From Mytilus californianus (lineage: Eukaryota; Mollusca; Bivalvia; Mytilida; Mytilidae): DNA of 64,000 nucleotides. Below the pieces are notes generated by a model. That model was not told the DNA's origin. It did not search any database and saw only the letters and a list, made by a program, of their open reading frames with translations. The stretch is from the NCBI RefSeq assembly GCF_021869535.1, contig NW_026262668.1, positions 68,965,558 to 69,029,557 on the forward strand, written 5' to 3'. A program made the translations under genes and the position numbers. Position 1 is the first letter of the stretch. Each line of letters opens with the position of its first letter. Shown piece after piece: positions 1 through 10,722 of this stretch.

Positions 1-265
1 TTAAAAATTTTAAATTGGACATTCACCTATTACGGTCCAATATCCAAAATCTAAATACATGGTTAGATTCAGCATATCAAAGAACCCCAAGAATTCAATT
101 TTTGATGAAATCAAACAAAGTTAAATTTTGGACCCTTTTGACCTCAATGTGGACAAAGTTAATAACGGGGCCCAAAAATCGAAAATCTAAATACATGGTT
201 AGATTCAGCATATCAAAGAACCCCATATATTCAATTTTTGTTGAAATCAAACAAAGTTTAATTTT

Positions 266-1200
266 TTTTTTTTTTTTTTTTTTTTCTATTTTTATTATTT
301 TCAAGAATTACAACAAATACAACACATCAAACATACATACAGTAATATTAGCAATACATTTGAATATCTATTTATTTATAACAATAAACATTGTTGAAAA
401 TTCAGTTTTATATTTATATGAAAAGAGAACATAAATACGGAAGAAAAGATAATTTGAGTTAAATGTTTATGTACCACCATGACCACTGTGTGGCATATGA
501 GAAGGCTAAAGTATTTTATGAAAAAGGAAGAAGTTAAAATATCCTGTAAGATTTTCAGTACATAATAAGTTGTGCTATTAGATACAATAATATATTATGT
601 TAGTTTTGACAATAATTGTCTGTAAATAATAAATGACAAATTGAATTATAAAAATAATTCTTTAAATGCATTCCACATGGTATCAAAGTGCTCTTGTCTC
701 TTATTTTGACTGCCATTATTTTTTCTAAATTGTACATATATTTTAGCTTTTCTTTAATGGCACTGAGTGAAAGATCTTTTGAAAAACATCTACTGTTGTA
801 TATATATTGTTTCATGTATAGAAAAATCAAATTATATGGGTCACCTTTTCGAACTTTTGATATATCTCCAAAAATAAAATTTAACTTATTCAATGGCAGG
901 CTTACCCCACCAGATAAAAACCAATAATCAATATCTTGTAAAAAATTTTGGATAATCTCACAATTCCACAGAATATGTTCAACAGTTTCATCTTCTAATT
1001 TACAAAAAGTACATAGAGGGTTATCAATAAGTTTGATTTTACATAAACATTTATTTGTGGCAAGAATTCTGATGTTGATTCTGTACTGAAGCCACTGTAG
1101 TTTAGTATTGACAGTGACTGTAAAAGGTAGTTTGAATATATGTTTCCAAATGAGATCTTCACCTAATATTTCACCCCACTTCAGTTGTCCTGTTGGGGTC
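266..1200 (-). mobile_element. 5'-truncated non-LTR (LINE) retrotransposon with 13-bp target duplication
   Basis: The insert sits inside the ~135-bp tandem array. It is flanked by identical AAAGTTTAATTTT copies at 253-265 and 1201-1213. On the minus strand the element ends in a poly(A) tail, seen as the T run at about 262-285, and its 5' end is cut off at 1200 within the reverse-transcriptase ORF. Tail, direct repeats and 5' truncation together are the standard signature of target-primed reverse transcription. Between the stop of the coding frame (600) and the tail is a 3' UTR of about 310 bp without further coding signal. Confidence 0.9.
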
Positions 1201-1202
1201 AA
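600..1202 (-). pseudogene. C-terminal fragment of LINE ORF2 (zinc-knuckle tail of reverse transcriptase)
   Basis: The frame is open for about 200 codons and ends at a natural stop, but it has no start of its own because the element is truncated. It is the C-terminal end of a LINE polyprotein. It shows the zf-RVT pattern, with CTFCKLEDETVEHILWNC giving Cys-x2-Cys then His-x4-Cys. The preceding segment (LPFTVTVNTKLQWLQYRINI) is the typical run-up to that motif. The zf-RVT tail is thought to bind nucleic acid in LINE proteins. The reverse-transcriptase and endonuclease domains are missing. The frame is unbroken, which fits a fairly recent insertion. The LINE clade cannot be assigned from this piece. 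Confidence 0.8.
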
Positions 1203-1624
1203 AGTTTAATTTTGGACCCCGATTTGGACCAACTTGAAAACTGGGCCCATAATCAAAAATCTAAATACATGTTTAGATTCAGCATATCAAAGAACCCTAA
1301 AAATTCAATTTTTGTTAAAATCAAACTTAGTTTAATTTTGGACCCTTTGGACCTTAATGTAGACCAATTTGAAACGGAACCAAAAATTAAGAATTTAAAT
1401 ACACGGTTAGATTCGGCATATCAAAGAACCCCAATAATTCAATTTTTGATGAAATCAAACGAAGTTAAATTTTGGACCCTTTGGACCTCAATGTGGACCA
1501 ATTTAAAAACGGGGCCCAAAATCCAAAAACTTAATACACGGTTAGATTCAGCATATTAAAGAAGCCCAAGAATTCAAGAATAAAACCCCATTGAAATTGA
1601 TCAAGAAATAAGCAATTTATACGA

Positions 1625-1858
1625 AGTATCTTCTTTTGCACAATACTGTGCAATTGAATATTTCTTGCTATTGCGCAATACTGTACAATTGACAATTTCT
1701 TGCTATTGCGCAATATTGTGCTATTGGATATTTCTTGCTATTGCGCAATACTGTTAAATTGAAGATTTCTTGCTATTGAGCAATACTGTGCAATTGAAGA
1801 TTTCTTGCTATTGTGCAATACTGTGCAATTGAAAATTTCTTGCTATTGCACAATACTT
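1625..1858. repeat. ~34-bp minisatellite with palindromic core
   Basis: About seven units of the type TTTCTTGCTATTGCGCAATA followed by CTGTGCAATTGAA. The core TATTGCGCAATA is a perfect 12-bp palindrome and is conserved better than the rest of the unit. Confidence 0.9.
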
Positions 1859-1962
1859 ATTATATAATAATTTACACATCCTGTTTGGTGTGTATCTCCT
1901 ACCATATCATTATTATTTGCTTTTAAATATAAATCAGAAATAACCAACTTAAAATGGAAAAT

Positions 1963-2034
1963 TTTAAAAGAAAAAAAAAGGAAAAAAAGAAAAAAAAAGA
2001 AAAAAAAAAAATCCCCCCCCCCCCAAATTTTTTG
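1963..2034. repeat. poly-purine then poly-C low-complexity tract
   Basis: An A/G-rich stretch of about 55 bases leads directly into a run of about 13 C residues. No coding or regulatory signal is visible. Confidence 0.8.
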
Positions 2035-2040
2035 AACCCC

Positions 2041-2700
2041 TTATGATTCATCACCCCCAAACTCAATCCCAGCCTTCCCTTTGTGGTATGGTACCTTGCA
2101 GTACAATTTCAGAGAGATCCATACACTTGAACACAAGTTATTGTCTGGAAACTAGAAAAAATGCTTATTTTTGGCCCCTTTTTGGCCCCCAATTCCTAAA
2201 CGTTTCGGGCAATTATCCCCAAACTCAATTCCAGCTTTCCCTTTGTGATATGGAACCTTGTAGTACAATTTCAGAAATATCCAAACACTTACACACAAGT
2301 TATTGTCATGAAACTAGAAAAATGCTTGTTTTTTGCCCCTTTTTTGGCCCCTAATTCCTAAAATTTTGTGGCAATTACCCCCAAAATCAATTACAGCCTT
2401 CCCTTTGTGATATGGAACCTTGTGGTACAATGTCAGAGAGATTCATACACTTACACACAAGTTATTGTCTGGAAGTTACAAAAATGCTTATTTTTGGCCC
2501 CTAATTCCTTAACTGTTGGTACTATAACCCCCAAAATCAATCCTAACCTTCCTTTCGTGGTATTGAACCTTATGGTAAAATTTCATGGAGATCCCTTCAC
2601 TTAAACTAAAGTTAGAGTGCGAAAACCAATGTGTCTTCGGACGACGATGACAACGCCAACGTCATACCAATATACGACGAAAATTTTTTTAATTTTTGCG
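2041..2700. repeat. ~160-bp tandem repeat with GACGA-rich end
   Basis: Four units share the blocks CCCAAACTCAATCC, TTCCCTTTGTG(A/G)TATGGAACCTTG, ACACAAGTTATTGTC and TTTTTGGCCCC. The array ends in a GACGACGATGACAACGCC block and a GCGGTCGTATAAAA motif. I recall this composition from bivalve intronic repeats. Open frames of 78-103 codons across it come from the repeat period and have no protein-like content. Confidence 0.8.
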
Positions 2701-2704
2701 GTCG

Positions 2705-3117
2705 TATAAAAACTGCAAAATTTCCTTAAAATTACAAATTCAGGGGCAGCAACCCAACAACAGGTTGTCAGATTTGTCTGAAAATTTCAGGGCAGATAGA
2801 TCTTGACCTGATAATCAGTTTTACCCTATGTCAGATTTACTCTAGATGCTTTAATTTGGTTTCAGAGATATAAGCCAAAATCAACATTTTACCCATATGT
2901 TCTATTTTTAGCCATGGCGGCCATCTTGGTTGGTTGGCGGGGTCATCAGACACATTTTTTAAACTAGATACCCTAATGATGTTGTGGCCACGTTTGGTTA
3001 AATTTGGCCCAGTGGTTTCAGAGGAGAAGATTTTTGTAAAAAGCTAACGACGATGAAGACGACAGACGCCAAGTGATGAGAAAAGCTCACTTGGCGCTTC
3101 GGCCCAGGTGAGCTAAA
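2705..3117 (+). repeat. Bivalve dispersed repeat ending in a hairpin
   Basis: A non-coding repeat that contains the CATGGCGGCCATCTTGG block and a GACGATGAAGACGACAG block. It ends in the hairpin AGCTCACTTGG / CCCAGGTGAGCT (arms 3084-3094 and 3103-3114), followed by TAAAAA. I recognise the end from bivalve transcripts and introns, by memory only. No protein is encoded. Confidence 0.7.
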
Positions 3118-4680
3118 AATGAATGAAAAAAACAAATATGTAACACATAAACAAACGAAAACCACTGAAGTACAGGCTCCTGACTTGGAACAGGCACATA
3201 CATACAGAATGTGGCGGGGTTAAACATGTTAGCAGGATCCCAACCCTCCCCCTAACGCTTTCATGTCGATCCGGCCCCACGTCGATCCGGCCCAAGTCGA
3301 TCCGCCCCACGTCGATATGGCCCAACGTCGATCCGGCCCATATTTAAAGTCGATCCGGCCCAATAAAAAAATATATTTATAAGGAATAAAAATAAAGATA
3401 TATATTAATCATGTTAATTGTAATTCATAAATGTTTATGAATTTTATTATTATAATGTAAAAGGTGTACGGTAAAAAATGCCTTTGACAAATATTTTCTT
3501 TAGGTGAGTATAAAACAACTATGTTGATTATGTTTTCATTAGATCTACAAGTTTTCAAGATTATTGGGTATAATTATAATAAAAACGTATATAACAGAAT
3601 TTGGTACAATCAACAGACATCAAAATTAATCAGCAGTAATTAGCATTTTCTTTCAATTGACTGTGACAGAGACATATAATACAATTATTATATATATTCT
3701 TATATAATAATATGTATTATATGTCTCTGATATTGTCAACTTAAAAAAAATATATTGGCTATATTCGATATTACAAAAAAAAAAAAAAACATGTGTTCTA
3801 GAAGCCTCTGATGTAACCTGAAAAAAAATACAATTAATTATTATAACCCATAACACCAAACAAAAGATCAAACTATAAAGACCTTGTTGATTACGTAACT
3901 TTAATCAATCAGGATTTGATTGAATTAAGTGATTACGAGTGGCATTACCTTAGTTCACAATCATCAGACAATTGTTGAATAAACAAACCAATTATAGACT
4001 AATGATTTGACTAAACAAGTCATTATGATGAGTTAAATTTTATAGGTTCCATTGGTCTGTAAATATTTATTTAGCTATTCTGTGTGTGAATTAAATAAAA
4101 TAAAAATCGCCATGACATTCAAAGTTATCATGGAAAATAACTTCATATTAATAAGTTGAAGCTGCTATACAAACAGACACAATCACACTCATTTTCGTAT
4201 GGATTTAAAATAATTCTTCGACCGGTACTTCAATACCTCACGTACCTATTGTCATCCATCATCGATACTTTTCAAAAATTCCATTTATACTGTTAAAATT
4301 TGTCACAAAATCCTCCAAAGTCAATATAGTTTATTCATATTTTATTATGGGGCCGGATCGACGTAGGGACGGATCGACGTGGGCCGGATCGACTTGGGAC
4401 GGATCGACTTTGGGCCGGATCGACTTGGGGCCGGATCGGTTTGGGGACGGAACGACCGGATACCCCCCTAACCTGGGACAGTGGTGTAACAGTACAAATG
4501 TACCACATAAGAACGAACTATAAAAATCAGTTGAAAGAGGCTTAACTCATCAGATGGATAAAAATACAAATAATACAAATACAAGTGGACGTGGCCGGGT
4601 ACTTGTACATCCAAACAACAAAAAGGACACTAAGTACAGATCTGAGAGTACTCGCAGTTACTGACAGGATTATGATATCT
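3118..4680. repeat. Mussel-type dispersed repeat, split in two by a foldback element
   Basis: The left half (3118-3256) has ACCACTGAAGTACAGGCTCC and TGTGGCGGGGTTAAACATGT. The right half (4464-4680) continues with CTGGGACAGTGGTGTAACAG and ACTCATCAGATGGATAAAAA. The two halves join seamlessly if 3257-4463 plus one copy of the 9-bp duplication is removed. I recall the joined element as a very common mussel repeat; this recollection is one basis for the organism call. Confidence 0.75.
3257..4463. mobile_element. 1.2-kb foldback element with GTCGATCCGGCCC terminal arrays and 9-bp target duplication
   Basis: The left end is an array of about six GTCGATCCGGCCC-like units (3257-3365). The right end (4348-4462) is the same array in the opposite orientation (GGGCCGGATCGAC). 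CCCCCTAAC flanks the element on both sides (3248-3256 and 4464-4472). The interior, about 980 bp, is AT-rich and encodes nothing recognisable. A 9-bp duplication with long repetitive inverted ends suggests a non-autonomous Mutator-like (MULE) element, but no transposase is present to prove it. Confidence 0.8.
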
Positions 4681-5799
4681 TTGATCTCACTCATTGTATT
4701 AGTTATTGTTTTTGATTGACTAATAATGAAATTTTTTTTTTTTAAATAAACAAGTCAGCTTGGAATGAGTTAATGAGTTAAAATAATGATTTTTAAAATT
4801 GTAAGACATTAAAGGAAAATTGTTTTCGCCGCTTGTCTTCTTTGATCTCAAGGTGTTCAGTGAGTGAGTTGGATCTTGTTATACATGTTTGGATTGTTTT
4901 GAAATTGTTATAAGGTTTCAAAAAAGATAAATTCATATAGATAACTTGATCTCCAGTTTTTGAACACTTTTTCTTCTTCAACATGTTCAAAATACTTCCC
5001 ACATCCAACAATGCAAATCAAAAGAAAAATAATTATTTGGTAGCAGCAAAACAACATAAATATTCGGCTAAATTTTCAACAAACTTTAACATAATTAATT
5101 CAAATAATTTATATTATACAAGACAACAAAATAAAATAGAAATCAGGGCGAATGGACTCTGTACGAATAGGAATTAGGGCCAACAGGTACTAGGACGAAC
5201 GTGAATCAGGGCCAACGGCCCAGGATTCCCATAATAGGGCTTGATTGAGGGCAGCCAAACCAGAAATTAGCTCCAGACACAGAATCCCAAAAAGAATTAT
5301 GGATTTGCCATTTCACCCTCTGATGTTCCAAAACCATAACATGTTCTAAAAAAGCCAGTCAGAGCAATCTTAGACTAAGGTTACATCCGTCTCAAAATTT
5401 ACTTATTTAGAGTAAGCTTTTAAAAGATACAGACTTCATCCCTTTTCATATGTAACAGCGGCCTCATGTTCAGTCAAGCACCATAAGAGGTGAATATAAT
5501 TTCAATATTTTTACCGATTTTGCTCTGTATTTAGAACATACAAACAAATTTAAACTCTTGCAGAATGACAAAGCAAAATTGAACAAAACTGTCTCATGAG
5601 AATTTCAACTTCAGTAAAAGTAAAGTACCCTGTATCGGCTTGTCTTCATCTTTTGTGTTGTCATTAACTTTTCTTTGGTCAGATCCTAAATAATCTTTCA
5701 TTTTGAAATATAAATAAATTCAAGAAAAACGACAAAAAAAAAAATACACCGGAAACGGTGCTCTACGAAAATTGACGGCTTCGATAGTTCTAAATTAAT
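4681..5799. other. AT-rich non-coding stretch
   Basis: Short open frames at 4793-5011 and 4983-5177 have AT-biased, low-complexity translations without recognisable domains. A few short GGCGAACGG-like phrases recur at 5147-5220. I see no gene, RNA or splice pattern here. Confidence 0.6.
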
Positions 5800-5966
5800 G
5801 TTACACTAATGGCAGGACCGATGACAGGACCAAATGAAAATGCTAATAACTTTTTTATTTCTCAAAGGATTTATCTCAAATTTGAAATCTAATAAGAATT
5901 CATCATTCAATACATAAATACAAGAAAAAAAAACACAATTCTTTTTTAAAAAAGCTTGCAAAAACG

Positions 5967-8073
5967 GGGTTACACTAAAGACCTGAAAGTGGACCTGAAA
6001 AGACCTGAATAGACCTGAAGATATACGACTCAAATTATTCAAATTGCAGTAACTTTTTTATTATTCAATGGAATTTCCTCAAGTTAGAATGATATTAAAT
6101 GTTAATATCCATTTTTCATTAAAAATTATTTTTTGTAAATGAAAAACAATTTTTTGATGCCAAAAGTTAGACCTGAACGGAGAAATGAAAAGACCTTAAC
6201 GGACCTGAAAATCGATGGTCGGACTTATTCTAACTTCAATAACTTTTTTAATATTCGATGAATATCTTTCAACTTTAGATTTTGTGAAACTAAAAGTTCA
6301 ATTTAATGATAATATTAAAAAAAATCATGAAAAATATCGTTGGGGTGTCAAAACTCGGACCTGAACGGAAAATTAAATAACCTGAATTGACTTGAAAATC
6401 TGCGGTCAGATTTATTCAAGTTCTTTAACTGTTTTCAATCAATCAGCTTGAGATATGAATTTTGTTATAGGAAAGGTATAATATATCATTGAAATGATAA
6501 AGAATTTTATCGAAAAAATAATGGTTGAGTTACAAAAATCGGACCTTGTCGGGGAAATAAAAGACCTGAATGGATCATACGGGTAGATGTATTTAAACTG
6601 ACACAACATTATTTTTCTATTTGTTTTTAAAATTATATTGAAGAGAACGAATGACTTTATATTTATACAGGAACATATTTGAATACCAAATACCTTGTTG
6701 ATGATGAAACCTGGACCTTAAGAGAAAAAAAAAGAAAGATTGCCCGTTAAAATTATTCAAACTAATTCAACTTGCTTAAACTGTATTAATATAAACAGGT
6801 CTTAAACTGTTTTATTTATATATTAAAATAATAGTATTGTTTGCCAATAAACCATATGTAATTCAAAGACGCGTGTTCGTCGATTGGAATGTTTAATTAC
6901 ATGAACGTGTGCCGGTTGTAATTCACACCTTTTATTGATATTAGGTGATAATTGGATCATTAGTCTTAATAAACATTTCATTTTAATCTTTTAATTGGAT
7001 TATCACTATATCTTGTTACACGAACTAAGTTAATTTTGACTCTTCTTGAATGAAAATGCAAACGTTTTATAAGTAATGTTGAATTAACTATATATATCCA
7101 GGTTCATTCAGGACTTTTCATTTTTCATAAAGCAGGTCCGAGTTTTGTCACAAACATACAATATGAATATAAAAATATGTGGTATGATTGCCAATGAGAC
7201 TACTCTCACAAGCGACCAAATGACATAGAAGTTAACAACTATAGGTCACCATAAGACCTTCAACAATGAGCTACATAGTACAACCACTGAAGTACAGATT
7301 CTAGACTTGGGACAGGCACACAAAGATTGTGACGGGGTTATCCTAGTTTAAAGGCACCAAACCTTTTTCCGAATTATTCATTTCTATGGTATATCCTGTC
7401 TCTTTGACTTATAAGTTTTGACATGCGAGTTTTGATTATTCTTTGGTATCTCCCGTCTTTTTTACTTGCATCAGTTTTGAGTATCCTATTAGTATCTCCC
7501 GTCAATAAAAATGAGAAAAAGATGTGGTGTGATCCCAATGAGACAAATCTCTACAAGAGACCAAATGACATCGAACATGAAAAGTTAACAACCATATTTT
7601 TCGTCTATGTTTTTTTTACGTTTTAAAAAAATATTAGCGGAATTTTAGGCTCATTCAGATTTTTAATTCTCCGTTCAGGTCCGAGTTTTGACACCCCAAC
7701 GATATTTTTCATATTTGTTTTTTTAATATTATAATTATATTGAACTTTTAGTTTCACAAAATCTAAAGTTGAAAGATATCCATCGAATATTAAAAAAGTT
7801 GTTGAAGTTGGAATAAGTCCGACCATCGATTTTCAGGTCCGTTCAGGTCTTTTCATTTCTCCGTTCAGGTCCAATTTTTGGCATAAAAAAATGTTTTTTA
7901 TTTAAAAAATTTAGTTTTTAATGAAATATGGATATTAACATTTAATAAAATTCTAACTTGAGGAAATTCCATTGAATAATAAAAAAGTTATTGCAATTTG
8001 AATAATTTGAGTCGTATATCTTCAGGTCTATTCAGGTTTTTTCAGGTGCACTTTCAGGTCTTTAGTGTAACCC
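5967..8073. mobile_element. 2.1-kb foldback element with ~440-bp inverted arms and 9-bp target duplication
   Basis: The left end GGGTTACACTAAAG (5967) is matched exactly, inverted, by CTTTAGTGTAACCC ending at 8073. Identical GCAAAAACG copies flank it (5958-5966 and 8074-8082). The arms (about 5967-6400 and 7640-8073) are nearly collinear inverted copies and contain repeated GACCTGAA(C/T)GGA phrases. The interior has no transposase; part of it is a mussel dispersed repeat (7160-7612). The 9-bp duplication fits MULE-like mobility. Target-site removal restores a continuous host unit, showing that it landed in the older GACC-rich element. Confidence 0.88.
7160..7612 (+). repeat. Mussel GTGGTATGA..CCAATGAGAC repeat, two partial copies
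   Basis: Two related blocks, ATGTGGTATGATTGCCAATG (about 7177) and GATGTGGTGTGATCCCAATG (about 7520), each followed by CAAATGACAT and GTTAACAAC phrases. A near full-length relative lies at 33000-33325. The open frame at 7423-7626 spans repeat sequence and is not judged a gene. Confidence 0.75.
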
Positions 8074-8804
8074 GCAAAAACGTGACCTCACCAATGACCA
8101 GACCAACATCGACAATGACCAGACCGATTGAAAGTCCTCTTTCTTTGTTATTTTACTTACAAAATTTTTAAATTGTTAAATCTTGATCCATTATTTATTA
8201 GATATCACTAAAAAAATCTGGTTAATATTTTTTTGGTTAAAAAACTTGACCTGACCAACGTTGACTGTCCTGTCGTTATTATGACCAGGAAAAATGACTA
8301 TATAATTATTATACTTATTAATATGTAATAGGATTTGCTTCAAATTTATAGAAACATTAAGATTGAATCATTCATTTCATCAAATAAAAAAAAACTAGAA
8401 AAAAACTTGACCTGACCATGCTGACCAATGTTCCAAATGTTGAACTTGTACAGACTAATCTAATTAGCAGCTTAATTGTAATTAGATTACGGGCTTCATC
8501 AATCCAAATATGATCAATGGACATCAAGTAGAGAATACAAGTCAAAGTAGCGTTTAATTCAAATCTTAAATTTGTGTAGAACCTAATACTGATTCTGTAG
8601 CATAATTCAAACCGTTTTGCTAGCATTCTGCATGAAATTTGTGGTCATCTCAGGGTACAGGACGTGGACCTAGCTAGCAGTGTACCCCACCCTGAAATAA
8701 AGAAAAATAACTATGCAAATAGATCATTAAATTTCGATTTTCAAATATTAATCATTGCCCATTACTATTATAGAAATGTACTTATGAAAGAATAAAAACT
8801 AAAC

Positions 8805-8846
8805 TTTAAATCTGGGACTATTATAGTATAATAGTCCCAGTTTAAA
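8805..8846. repeat. 42-bp near-perfect palindrome
   Basis: The arms are TTTAAA-T-CTGGGACTATTATA and its complement TATAATAGTCCCAG-TTTAAA around a single G, with one bulged base. It could extrude as a cruciform or be the remnant of a miniature hairpin element. A hairpin with a similar GACTA(C/T)TATA core occurs at 50101-50161. Confidence 0.85.
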
Positions 8847-9013
8847 TGTATGGATCACAATGAAAAACTACATCAATGTCTGAAAGCACAAGAAAGCAAA
8901 ATTATGTAATAGAAATTATCTTACCTATAAGAATAGCTGAAAGGTAATGCATGTAAACGATGATCAAACATATTAACAAAATGATAAATTTATTGACTTT
9001 TGGGAAATTTTAA

Positions 9014-9295
9014 AACCAAGAAAGATATCCTGCACAAGGCAGTAATCCGCGAAAATGTTTATTTATTTTTATGAAAATATTTATAACTACCAAGATATCC
9101 TGCACAAGGCTCGGGCATACCTCAAGTAGTCCGCGAAAATGTTAATTTATTTTTTATGAAAATATTTATAACTACCAAGATATCCTGCACAAAGCTCGGG
9201 CATACCTCAAGTAGTTCGCGAAAATGTTTATTTATTTTTATGAAATTATTTAAAACTACCAAGATATCCTGCACAAGGCTTGGGCATACCTTAAG
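9014..9295. repeat. ~84-bp tandem repeat, about 3.5 copies
   Basis: GATATCCTGCACAA recurs at about 9024, 9094, 9179 and 9263. The later units share CTCGGGCATACCTCAAGTAG, CGCGAAAATGTT and ATTTATTTTT blocks. The first unit is shorter by about 15 bp because it lacks the GGGCATACC block. Confidence 0.88.
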
Positions 9296-9429
9296 TTTAA
9301 AAAAAAACTATATAACTATGTATTTTATTTTGTTTCCTATTCTGACATCGGACTCGGACTTCTCTTAAACTGAGTTTTACTTTGCGTATTGTTGTACGTT
9401 TGTTTTTTCTACATTGGCTAGAGGTATAG

Positions 9430-9745
9430 GGGGAGGGTTGAGATCTAAAAAAACATGTTTAACCCCGCCGCATTTTTGCGCCTGTCCCAAGTCAGGAGCC
9501 TCTGGCCTTTGTTAGTCTTGTATCATTTTTAATTTTAGTTTCTTGTGTATAATTTGGAGTTAAGTATGACGTCCATTATCACTGAACTAGTATACATATT
9601 TGTTTAGGGGCCAGCTGAAGGACGCCTCCGGGTGCGGGAGTTTCTCGCTGCATTGAAGACCCATTGGTGGCCTTCGGATGTTGTCTGCTCTATGGTCGGG
9701 TTGTTGTCTCTTTGACACATTCCCCATTTCCATTCTCGATTTTAT
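9430..9745 (-). repeat. Mussel dispersed repeat (GGACGCCTCCGGGTGCGGG type)
   Basis: The block contains AACCCCGCCGCATTTTTGCG, GCCTGTCCCAAGTCAGGAGC, GGGGCCAGCTGAAGGACGCC and GTTGTTGTCTCTTTGACACA, ending in TTCCATTCTCGATTTTA. I recall this unit as very abundant in mussel genomes. The open frame 9664-9861 reads through its end and is not a gene, but the same end explains an odd peptide inside the DNA polymerase remnant at 32690-32742. Confidence 0.8.
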
Positions 9746-10195
9746 ATATGTTGTTAACTAATGTAATCATAGACTATATTGGGTTTATCATCTTATTTAT
9801 GGCTTATTTCACACCTTTTGTTTGTTACATTATAATTGTGATCAAACGTTACAAATCATGACAGGTATAATGATGGGCATTAATTTAATATATAATATCA
9901 CGTTTAATAGTATATGAATTATTTCATTTTAGAACACATTATACAACATAATTTACTACACAGTTAAATACAACATACTACTCAATACAATAAAAAGTTC
10001 AAATAAAGCGGTGGCGGTGCTCGACACAGTACCAATCTTCTAAAACTCCTGAACACTTAGCACAACTGATTCCTCTTCGTTTTGCCTCACATCAAATCAT
10101 GTTTTCAAAAACATCTGGTCTGCTACATTGACAGTTACATTCAATTCTTCTTGCATATATTCTCACAAAATCTGAACTCGAGACTAGAGACATTC

Positions 10196-10382
10196 GAGCG
10201 GTTAGAGGTGGCAGTAGGTGAGCGGTTAGGTGTGGATTATAGGTGAGCGTTTAGAAGTGGAAACATATGAGCGGTTAGAGGTGGTAACATGCGAACGGTT
10301 AGAGGTGGAAGCAGGTGAAGGATTAGAAGTGAAGGCATGCAAGCGGTTAGGAGTGGATGCAGATAGGCGGTTAGAAGTGTTA
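10196..10382. repeat. 24-bp minisatellite
   Basis: About eight units of GAGCGGTTAGAGGTGGAAGCAGGT type with scattered substitutions. The period is a multiple of three, so overlapping frames stay open and read as an 8-residue repeat (TSNRSPAS type on the minus strand). Those frames lack any non-repeat protein context, so I do not call a gene. Confidence 0.88.
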
Positions 10383-10659
10383 ATAAGGGAAGACACAAGA
10401 TAATACCTCTGGAAGAGCAGGCCACTCTTCAATAACCTGAGTGCCAGTCGACACCTTTGGAGTTGGCGCTGGTGGAATTGTTGGTATTGATGTAGTGAGT
10501 AGCGCTTTCTTGTATGGTGCTTGGTCTACAGCAATAGGGTCAGCCGCTGCATGGTGTACATGCTGATGGTGGTGATGGTGGTGGTGGTACGCACCGGATT
10601 AGTTCACGTGTAATGGCACTCTCAATGTCCTTGGAAATAAAGACATTGTTGACTTTTTA

Positions 10660-10722
10660 AACATTGTGACTTGGATGTAGAGTTGTCTCATTGGCACTCA
10701 TACCACATCTTCTTATTTATAT
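10660..10722 (-). repeat. End fragment of the mussel CCAATGAGAC repeat
   Basis: GTTGTCTCATTGGCACTCAT followed by ACCACATCTTCTTATTTAT is the reverse complement of the end of the repeat seen complete at 33000-33325. It is followed by 1 kb of AT-rich DNA (10723-11740) in which I see no gene. Confidence 0.75.

Larger units (their letters stand above)
1..1560. repeat. ~135-bp tandem repeat array, split by a LINE
   Basis: Units recur with the shared core TTAGATTCAGCATATCAAAG, seen near 62, 199, 1272, 1405 and 1541, spaced about 134-137 bp. Each unit also carries a GGACC...CTCAATGTGGACC block. Short open frames here are by-products of the repeat and are not genes. The stretch from 266 to 1200 does not belong to the array; it is an inserted LINE. 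Confidence 0.85.

Noticed and set aside
15..434. 139-codon open frame
   Set aside because: It runs across two units of the tandem array and the LINE tail; its peptide repeats with the DNA period.
1630..1860. CRISPR-like array of ~34-bp units
   Set aside because: There are no unique spacers; the units are a continuous minisatellite and the genome is eukaryotic.
2043..2604. Open frames of 103 and 78 codons
   Set aside because: They follow the ~160-bp repeat units and repeat the same peptide phrases.
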